From RQOF01 sp964461135 (GTDB taxonomy: Bacteria > Calditrichota > Calditrichia > RBG-13-44-9): DNA of 19,799 bases. Shown here in pieces: positions 14,469 to 19,799 of this stretch. How positions within the stretch are numbered: position 1 is the stretch's first letter; every line of letters starts with the position of its first letter. The notes under the pieces were generated by a model, which made no database searches, had not been told where the DNA came from, and was given only the letters and a program-made list of their open reading frames with translations. The position numbers were made by a program, and so were the translations under genes. The stretch covers positions 1-19,799 of the forward strand of contig CAYWTB010000085.1 of assembly GCA_964461135.1 (NCBI GenBank), read 5' to 3'.

Positions 14469-14865
14469 AACCAGCCGCGAAGAAATTCAAAATCTCCTGA
14501 AGATTGTTGAGAGAGATCTTCAGGATTGCAAGGTCAAACATGTTTCCACTGACTGGCGCTTTGCAATTGCCTACAACGCGGCACTTCAATGCTGCTTGAT
14601 CGCTCTTTATTGTACCGGCTACAGACCCCAACGGGGCCAGAGTGCTCATTATCGGGTCATTCAGTCTCTTCCCTTAACACTGGGAATCGAGTTTGAAGAA
14701 ACAAGCCGATATTTGAATACCTGCCGTGCTAAAAGAAATGTCAGTGACTACGATGCAGCAGGTAGAATTTCCGAAAGCGAAGTTCATGAGCTCATCGAAA
14801 GCGCCGAAGAATTACAGCAAAAACTAATGGGATGGTTAAAAGAAAATTATAACGATTTTATCTGA
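14422..14865 (+). CDS. HEPN-domain protein, probable RNase toxin of the MNT pair
   Basis: From the ATG at 14422 (AGGGA six bases upstream) the protein has 147 residues. An in-frame ATG at 14416 has no room for that site. It is all-helical in appearance: FAIAYNAALQCCLIALYCTGYRP (47-69), SAHYRVIQSL (74-83), then TCRAKRNVSDYDAAG (100-114) and a C-terminal coiled helix. RN-x3-Y (R105, N106, Y110) is the HEPN active-site region, with tyrosine where many HEPN toxins have histidine. It resembles the SAV_6107-type HEPN family. Overlap with the MNT gene shows coupling. An RNase role is inferred from the pair. Confidence 0.8.
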   Translation: MNLNEWERNGWLRPHKTSREEIQNLLKIVERDLQDCKVKHVSTDWRFAIAYNAALQCCLIALYCTGYRPQRGQSAHYRVIQSLPLTLGIEFEETSRYLNTCRAKRNVSDYDAAGRISESEVHELIESAEELQQKLMGWLKENYNDFI

Positions 14866-14877
14866 ACGTTTTATCTG

Positions 14878-14904
14878 TGTCCCATCTTTAAACAGGTTGA
14901 CTGT
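14878..14904. repeat. TGTCCC...AGGTTGAC word, possible relic of a mobile-element end
   Basis: TGTCCCATCTTTAAACAGG followed by TTGACTG resembles 19428-19452, which reads TGTCCCGTCCTGAAATAGG then TTGACA. No transposase lies nearby. Confidence 0.35.
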
Positions 14905-14965
14905 AAATTCCCGTCTCGCTTCAGCTTGCCGGAAGTGGGCCTAAAGACAAGATTCCCAACTCCCT

Positions 14966-15045
14966 GTCAACCTCCGGTTGACTTGTCGGTCGCGCCAGCG
15001 GATCCCCGCCAGTAGGCGGGCAGGCTGGCCACTGACGGAGACTAA
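14966..15045. repeat. Nested stem-loops in the HEPN/ICMT intergenic region
   Basis: GTCAACCTCCGGTTGAC (14966-14982) has 7-bp arms. CCCGCCAGTAGGCGGG (15005-15020) is a 6-bp-arm hairpin nested between GTCGGTCGCGCCAGC and GCTGGCCACTGAC. No gene is seen here. Confidence 0.6.
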
Positions 15046-15135
15046 ACCCTCCAAGATTTAGCAAACAATAATTAACAAGTTGGCAGGCAGAGAATAAGCA
15101 AGCCTTTTTCCATTAGCCTTGAGCCTTTAGCCTTT

Positions 15136-15612
15136 TTAAAGCATAACCCGCGGCAACCATTTCCCGGTTTTTAACCGGTATCGGCGGTAGTCCTCCCCGA
15201 ATTTTTCCAGCATCAGTTTTTCCTCGTATCCGGCAATGTAGTCGTAAAAAATGAATATCCCCACCAGCAAAAACAGGGAGATCAGTGAAAAGGTGGAAAT
15301 GGACAATCCCAGGTAAGTCAACAGGCTGGCCAGGTACAGCGGGTGCCGCACCCAACCAAAAGCCCCATCGGACTTAACCCCGGCTGGGCGGGAATGATGC
15401 TGAACCACCTCATGACCGGATTGAAACAGGTACAGGGAAATGCCCAGGGTGATAAACAGGATGAGCAGGCGGATGACCAGCGGGATTGTAAGGGCCATAA
15501 ATGTTGACAGATGAAGAATAAAGGAATCCGTGATCCAGACGATCAGGAAAATGCCAAACAAAATAAGCTGACCTGCGTCTCCCAGAGGATGTTCTCCCTT
15601 TCTTTCTTTCAT
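15136..15612 (-). CDS. ICMT-like membrane methyltransferase, second gene of the CPBP operon
   Basis: From the ATG at 15612 the protein has 158 residues and about four transmembrane segments. The family signature is GAFGWVRHPLYLASLL (83-98; R89, H90, P91). Conserved acids lie in AGYEEKLMLEKFGEDYRRYR (127-146). The start is set by GGAGGG upstream and by the 4-bp ATGA overlap with the CPBP stop; the longer open frame to 15888 is just the CPBP gene read out of frame. Pairing of a CAAX-type protease with an ICMT homologue recalls the eukaryotic CaaX pathway (proteolysis then carboxyl methylation), though bacterial CPBP proteins often have other roles and no prenyltransferase is seen. Confidence 0.8.
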   Translation of the reverse strand: MKERKGEHPLGDAGQLILFGIFLIVWITDSFILHLSTFMALTIPLVIRLLILFITLGISLYLFQSGHEVVQHHSRPAGVKSDGAFGWVRHPLYLASLLTYLGLSISTFSLISLFLLVGIFIFYDYIAGYEEKLMLEKFGEDYRRYRLKTGKWLPRVML

Positions 15613-16529
15613 TTTTTGCCCTCCATAATTGGTGCTGCACCGCGGCGCCAGAACGGTTGAGTAAAATGCCCCTTCTCTCTGGCCTTCCACAGGAAATAAA
15701 AACCGGCCATCAGGCAGATCACCACGGTAAGGATAGACGTTTCCGTCCCAAAAGTTCCACCGGTCAGCAATGTGGGTCCATCCAGTTGGGGCTGTAACAG
15801 ACCCTGTCCCTCCTTTCCCGATACCGCGATGCCGAAAATACCGCCCAGGGTAAAATTCCAGGCGAAATGAATTCCGATCACCATCCATAACCTGCGGGTA
15901 TACAGATAGACCGTCGAGATTAGAATCCCTGCCTCCAGGGCGATTGCCATACTGCTGAACAAGGTGGCGTTGGGATTTCCGGCATGGGCAAATCCGAAAA
16001 CCAGCGCAGAGAGGATGATGGCCAGCCAGCTGCCCAGGCTGTCATTGATAATCCGGAATAGGATTCCCCGGAAGACAAATTCCTCAAAAAATCCTGCAAA
16101 AACCGCATCAAAAAAAGGCAGAAGCAACACCAGAAAGCTGCTGACCGCCGCTACCCGGTAATATCCCAGTATCCATAAAATAAAAACGATGGTACCCATT
16201 AGTCCGAAACCGATGGCGCATCCGGTTCCCAGTTCTTTCAGGGCTCCCGGCCTGCTTAGTTCGCTGAGCTGGCGCTTCTCTATTTTCCGCACATAGACCA
16301 GATAACTAAAGATGGCCATAACCGTCATGAGAGCAAATCCCAACATTTTCCAGCCGGGGGGAAGCTCTTCGCCGGCAAATATTAATTGGCCGGTAATTAC
16401 TGTGACTATTTTTCCAACAATCACTGCCCCTACTACCATGAGCATGCCCAGGATAATCCGGGTGAGGGGAAAGTACAGAATTCTTTTCCCCAGGCCCGCT
16501 TTGGAACTTTGATTAAGATTAGAATCCAT
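15609..16529 (-). CDS. CPBP-family intramembrane metalloprotease
   Basis: A 306-residue membrane protein with about eight hydrophobic segments. The three ABI/CPBP motifs are in order: AGFFEEFVFRG (145-155; E149, E150, R154), FGFAH (178-182; H182) and HFAWN (221-225; H221, N225). These residues bind the metal and activate water in the Rce1-like glutamate protease fold. The family includes CAAX prenyl endopeptidases and bacteriocin-immunity proteins; the substrate cannot be read here. It overlaps the ICMT-like gene by 4 bp (ATGA). The start is an ATG at 16529 with AAAGAGGAG about 8 bases upstream on the - strand. Confidence 0.9.
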   Translation of the reverse strand: MDSNLNQSSKAGLGKRILYFPLTRIILGMLMVVGAVIVGKIVTVITGQLIFAGEELPPGWKMLGFALMTVMAIFSYLVYVRKIEKRQLSELSRPGALKELGTGCAIGFGLMGTIVFILWILGYYRVAAVSSFLVLLLPFFDAVFAGFFEEFVFRGILFRIINDSLGSWLAIILSALVFGFAHAGNPNATLFSSMAIALEAGILISTVYLYTRRLWMVIGIHFAWNFTLGGIFGIAVSGKEGQGLLQPQLDGPTLLTGGTFGTETSILTVVICLMAGFYFLWKAREKGHFTQPFWRRGAAPIMEGKK

Positions 16530-16941
16530 GATTGATCTCCTCTTTACCTGCTGATCAGATCTGAAAGGTATATACTGTTATTCACCCGGGAAGTTGTCCG
16601 AAATTTTGCGGGAAGGCCGAAGAGCAAGATAAAGGATTAAAGATTACCACGAAGTGGTCGCTATGCGAAAGATGAAAGGGGGGAAAGGGAAAAACATTGA
16701 ATGCAAGATCAGCAATGATTTTATATTATGTATTGATTATTTGTGTCATTAGTGAAATTCGTGGACAATAAAAAGTCGACTCGCCCGTCTGGCCGCCGGG
16801 CAGGCGTGGACAAAAAAACAGTGTTCAGATTGCATATTCATTCCTTTCCCCTTTTTTTGATCTATATTTTTTACTCGTTTGCCGAATTTCCACCATCACG
16901 GACAGCAGATTAACGTATCCCCCTCAGCTGTGGGCGCCCCT
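16530..16941. other. Gene-free spacer with GCCGGGCAGGCGTGGACA repeat
   Basis: No coding sequence is seen. ACCACGAAGTGGT (16646-16658) is a small palindrome. ATTCGTGGACAATAAAAA (16757-16774) and GCCGGGCAGGCGTGGACA (16795-16812) echo copies near 13550 and 13710. Confidence 0.5.
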
Positions 16942-17928
16942 CTACCGATTTAGCATCCGCATGGCGGCTTCAGGATAGCGCTTCCCGACGACAGCCTCCT
17001 GCGGAAGGGCCTCCCGGATTTCCGATAATTCCTTCCCGGATAATTTAATATCCAATGCCCTCACGTTTTCTTCCAGATGTTTCCGTTTGGTGGTTCCGGG
17101 AATGGGAACAATATCCTCTCCCTGCGCCATTACCCAGGCCAGGGCCAGCTGTCCGGCGGAAACTTCTTTGGACTGTGCGATTTTATCCAACCGTTCCACC
17201 AGCCGCAGGTTCTTGTTAAAATTTTCATCCTGAAAGCGGGGAGTATGCCGGCGAAAATCATCCTGGTTCAGATCATCGGCATGTTTGAATCGCCCGGTCA
17301 GAAACCCCCGTCCCAGAGGACTGTAGGGGACAAACCCAATGCCGAGCTCACGGATGGTGGGCAGAATTTCATTTTCCGGATCCCGCGTCCACAACGAATA
17401 TTCGGTCTGCAATGCGCTGATGGGATGAACCCGGTGAGCGCGCCGGATGGTTTGCGGACCGGCTTCCGACAGGCCCAGGTAACGGACCTTCCCTGTTTCC
17501 ACTAATTCTGCCATGGCGCCAACCGTGTCTTCAATAGGTACATCAGGATCTACCCGGTGCTGATAGTACAGGTCAATATGATCAACACCCAGCCTTTTCA
17601 GGGACTCGTCACAGGCTTTCCTGACGTATTCGGGCCGTCCGTTAACGCTGCGCACAGAAGGATCGCTGGTTCGGACAATACCGAATTTAGTGGCCAGAAT
17701 TACCCTGTTCCGCTTTCCGGCAATTGCTTTACCTACCAGTTTTTCGTTGGTATATGGACCGTACATATCGGCCGTATCGATGAGGGTAATGCCCAGTTCC
17801 AGCGCCCGGCGGATGGTCGCAATGGATTCGTTTTCATCGGCTGTACCGTAAAACTCGGACATACCCATGCATCCCAGTCCCATGGCCGAAACCATTAAAC
17901 CCTGTTTACCCAATTTATGTTTTTTCAT
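16942..17928 (-). CDS. Aldo/keto reductase
   Basis: A 328-residue NADPH-dependent oxidoreductase of the (beta/alpha)8 aldo/keto reductase fold, close to the AKR13 (YajO/Tas-like) type. The catalytic tetrad is D51 and Y56 in LIDTADMYG, K81 in LATKFGI and H124 in LYYQHRVDP. SEAGPQTIRRAH, YSPLGRGFLTG and the cofactor-site IPGTTKRKHLEENV (276-289) are also typical. Family members reduce aldehydes and ketones; the natural substrate is unknown. AAGGAGG lies 8 bases before the ATG, a strong ribosome binding site. It is a single-gene unit, more than 400 bases from the CPBP operon. Confidence 0.93.
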   Translation of the reverse strand: MKKHKLGKQGLMVSAMGLGCMGMSEFYGTADENESIATIRRALELGITLIDTADMYGPYTNEKLVGKAIAGKRNRVILATKFGIVRTSDPSVRSVNGRPEYVRKACDESLKRLGVDHIDLYYQHRVDPDVPIEDTVGAMAELVETGKVRYLGLSEAGPQTIRRAHRVHPISALQTEYSLWTRDPENEILPTIRELGIGFVPYSPLGRGFLTGRFKHADDLNQDDFRRHTPRFQDENFNKNLRLVERLDKIAQSKEVSAGQLALAWVMAQGEDIVPIPGTTKRKHLEENVRALDIKLSGKELSEIREALPQEAVVGKRYPEAAMRMLNR

Positions 17929-18150
17929 AGATTTACCTCCTTTTTCTGATGAGTCCGTTTTATTTAATGATCCCGTTTCTTAATTTAAGTTTAATCATTT
18001 CAATTCAGAATTTTTTTCCGGAATACGAGAAAAAGTACTCTACTTAATATTACTCACCCCAATTTTGGCTATTTTAACCGGCAATAATTTTACCTTACCC
18101 CCCGCACTGTGAAAAGTGTGCTTTTATCCCAAAGTTCTGTGACAGTCTTA

Positions 18151-18243
18151 TCACGCATGTCGCTTGTTCTTTGTTCTTTCCTTATCAGCGTCGGCTTCCG
18201 GATTAGCCTTGATTTTAATCTTCAGTTTTGTTTTAAGTTTCAT
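18151..18243 (-). CDS. Possible small lysine-rich peptide (30 aa)
   Basis: An ATG at 18243 preceded by AGGGAGGG with about 6 bases spacing opens a 30-codon frame ending in TGA. The peptide starts MKLKTKLKIKIKANPEAD, alternating lysine with hydrophobic or small residues, and ends in a charged DADKERTKNKRHA tail. It lies in an otherwise gene-free 930-bp gap. The perfect ribosome binding site is the main argument; nothing homologous is known to me. It may be a regulatory leader, a small membrane-active peptide or chance. Confidence 0.4.
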   Translation of the reverse strand: MKLKTKLKIKIKANPEADADKERTKNKRHA

Positions 18244-18858
18244 TTTTGTCCCTCCCTAATCCGCTCATCTTGAGCGGTTCAATATGTTTTCCATTACCTC
18301 GGGTAGAATAGTACCCATAGATGAAAAAATGATGAAGACTTTTGTTCCGGCACGAAATTAAATTTTTAAAAGGGTGGATCCGATAGTAAATTTAAATAAT
18401 ATAACCTGAATAATTCAAAAATTGTTACACAAAGATCACGGAGAAATATTAATAATTAACTAAAGGCTGAGGCTAAAGGCTAAAGGCTTCCCGACGAACC
18501 TGACTCCTTCCGGTCGTCTCGTCGGGACTAAATCTTCCGAGCTTTAATCAGTATCCAGCATTAGAGTTTAAATAGAGGAAATTTAAGAATTATTGTTTAA
18601 GTATTTTTGAGTTAAAAAGTGTTTTTCTCTGTGTCCCGGTGTTCTCTGTGGCAAAAATAAAAGCCACAGAACACCGGGTGATAGTGAGATTTATGGATTT
18701 ACTAATATTTGGATTTGAATGTTTTTATCCGGATCCTTAGTTGTTTGGTGGTTAAATTTGTGAATTAAGCAGGATAAGATAAATAATTTTTGAAAGATCC
18801 GGGAACCGGCTATAGCGGTTAATCATTTCTGAATGTTATCCGGAAATAAAAAAGAATT
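18244..18858. other. Spacer with several inverted repeats, no gene seen
   Basis: Contains CCGCTCATCTTGAGCGG (18261-18277), CCCGACGA/TCGTCGGG arms at 18490-18526 and a long hairpin at 18635-18678. Before the second of these come AGGCTAAAGGCTAAAGGC words like those near 13625 and 15118. Confidence 0.5.
18635..18678. repeat. Long inverted repeat with 16-bp arms
   Basis: CCCGGTGTTCTCTGTGGC pairs with GCCACAGAACACCGGG, with a two-base bulge, across an A-rich loop of about 10 bases. It could form a stable hairpin. An opposite-orientation relative of the same wording (ACACAAAGATCACGGAGAA) lies at about 18425. Confidence 0.75.
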
Positions 18859-19335
18859 ATGGAATTATCAAAGCTGAAACCCTCCGTTTCAAAGAAATGG
18901 CTGATTGCCGCCGCAGGTATCATGTGGATGGCGGTGGGACTTATGTTGTGTATAAGGGCCTATCACTGGTTTTCAGTCGGTAAATCAGCGATTTCCTTTC
19001 CGCTGGAATTAAGTGGTGTATTTCTGGCGATTGTGGTTTATTATTTTGGATTTTCCCGTATTGCCGGTAAAAACCTTACCCGTTTGCGTCAGTTTCCGGA
19101 CAGGGTATGTTTCTTTGCCTTCCAGGCCTGGAGAAGCTACTTGCTTATCATATTTATGATTACCCTGGGAATTCTTCTCCGTCACTCCTCGCTTCCCCGG
19201 AATTATCTGGCAGAAATTTACCTGATTATCGGCGGAGCCTTATTTCTGGGCAATTTTGCTTATTATGGTGCATTCCGCCGTATCATATATCCGAAAGATT
19301 CAGGCTTGCCGCAGGAAAAAGCAGCTTCTGAATAA
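18859..19335 (+). CDS. Four-helix integral membrane protein of unknown function
   Basis: A 158-residue protein with four hydrophobic segments: WLIAAAGIMWMAVGLMLCIRAY (14-35), LELSGVFLAIVVYYFGF (49-65), YLLIIFMITLGILLRH (94-109) and LAEIYLIIGGALFLGNFAYYGAF (117-139). The N-terminal LKPSVSKKWL motif and FPDRVCFFAFQAWRSYLLI are patterns I recognise from small conserved inner-membrane proteins with no assigned function. The ATG at 18859 has only a weak ribosome binding site. No operon partner is seen on either side. Confidence 0.7.
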   Translation: MELSKLKPSVSKKWLIAAAGIMWMAVGLMLCIRAYHWFSVGKSAISFPLELSGVFLAIVVYYFGFSRIAGKNLTRLRQFPDRVCFFAFQAWRSYLLIIFMITLGILLRHSSLPRNYLAEIYLIIGGALFLGNFAYYGAFRRIIYPKDSGLPQEKAASE

Positions 19336-19799
19336 GTAACAGCAGTAAAAACTCGTTGAACGGGGTTAAAAGTTCCGAAAATAAGAAAGCAGAAAGCGGA
19401 AAACAGAAAGCAGGAATTAGATAATAATGTCCCGTCCTGAAATAGGTTGACATCCGCTGTCTTTATTCCCCGGATTTATTTTATCCGCCAAGTCAAAAAA
19501 CATGATGATAAAAACCATTCCGGTTTCATCGATGTTTTAAACAATCGATCATCGTGTTCTCTGAAAATATACATTATTTTGTATTGGTGAAGTGGCAATC
19601 AGAATAAGAAAAAACTTTCATACATTTCTAAAAAGAACAATAAAGGATGACCATTCATAATTAAAAAAAATCAAAAGAAAAATTAACCAAAATAGTGTAA
19701 CCTTTTATTTGGCATATAACCTTTAGAATTTAAATTTAGGCTCATCACAATAATGAATACCTGAACTCGTAAAAGATTACAAGTAATCCATCTTTAACC
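19336..19799. other. Gene-free window end
   Basis: No open frame of note. AGAAAGCAGAAAGCGG words occur at 19384-19412 and a TGTCCCGTCCTGAAATAGG word (19428-19446) followed by TTGACA may mark an insertion-element end. The last 200 bases are AT-rich with no structure I can name. Confidence 0.4.

Noticed and set aside
15613..15888. Longer ICMT-like protein starting at 15888
   Set aside because: The extra 92 codons are the CPBP gene read out of frame; the ATG at 15612 has GGAGGG and a 4-bp overlap.
1..19799. tRNA or rRNA genes that might anchor an island
   Set aside because: No cloverleaf or rRNA-like segment was recognised on either strand by eye; a covariance search would be needed to exclude a tRNA.

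Overview
The window reads as a piece of a Gram-negative chromosome, probably an uncultivated member of the Fibrobacteres-Chlorobi-Bacteroidetes side of the tree. That placement is an inference from lipoprotein signals, TolB-like beta-propeller fragments, mostly moderate GC, and many short dispersed hairpin repeats; no rRNA, tRNA or marker gene pins it down. No complete insertion sequence, tRNA, rRNA or CRISPR array was seen.

Region 1 (1-5348, + strand) is a compact, AT-rich six-gene cassette. It holds a BrxL-type AAA+ ATPase whose C-terminus is an MIT_C/phospholipase-D-like domain instead of the usual Lon-type protease; a uracil-DNA-glycosylase-like protein; a PD-(D/E)XK nuclease; a GHKL ATPase; a STAS-like DUF4325 protein; and a PIN-domain RNase. 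The last three genes are fused end to end (1-bp overlap, then 1-bp gap) and look like a partner-switch module that controls a toxic nuclease. The whole cassette looks like an anti-phage or anti-plasmid system that I cannot match to a named one. It is the best candidate for something undescribed.

Region 2 (5525-10410) is a second, GC-richer defence segment. It has a modified-base-sensing HNH endonuclease, a winged-helix regulator, an AbiEi/AbiEii toxin-antitoxin operon, a truncated relic of a second HNH gene, and a second, nearly identical copy of the winged-helix regulator. The two regulator copies lie in direct repeats of about 0.93 kb that bracket the AbiE operon. Each copy carries the same iterated ATCGCGA palindrome at its promoter and is flanked by AT-rich inverted repeats.

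Region 3 (10426-13390, - strand) holds an isoprenylcysteine-methyltransferase-like membrane protein, a 700-bp stretch of small repeats and stem-loops, a TolB-like lipoprotein and a second lipoprotein. Region 4 (13785-14865, + strand) is an MNT/HEPN toxin-antitoxin pair in which the nucleotidyltransferase is fused to a winged helix and preceded by three abutting palindromes. Region 5 (15136-18243, - strand) has a CPBP protease/ICMT operon, an aldo/keto reductase and a possible 30-residue lysine-rich peptide. Region 6 (18859-19335, + strand) is a four-helix membrane protein, and the window then ends in gene-free sequence.

Taken together, about 11 kb of the window carries defence or toxin-antitoxin genes mixed with short repeats, as in a defence island. 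The remainder is sparse housekeeping and envelope genes separated by repeat-rich spacers.
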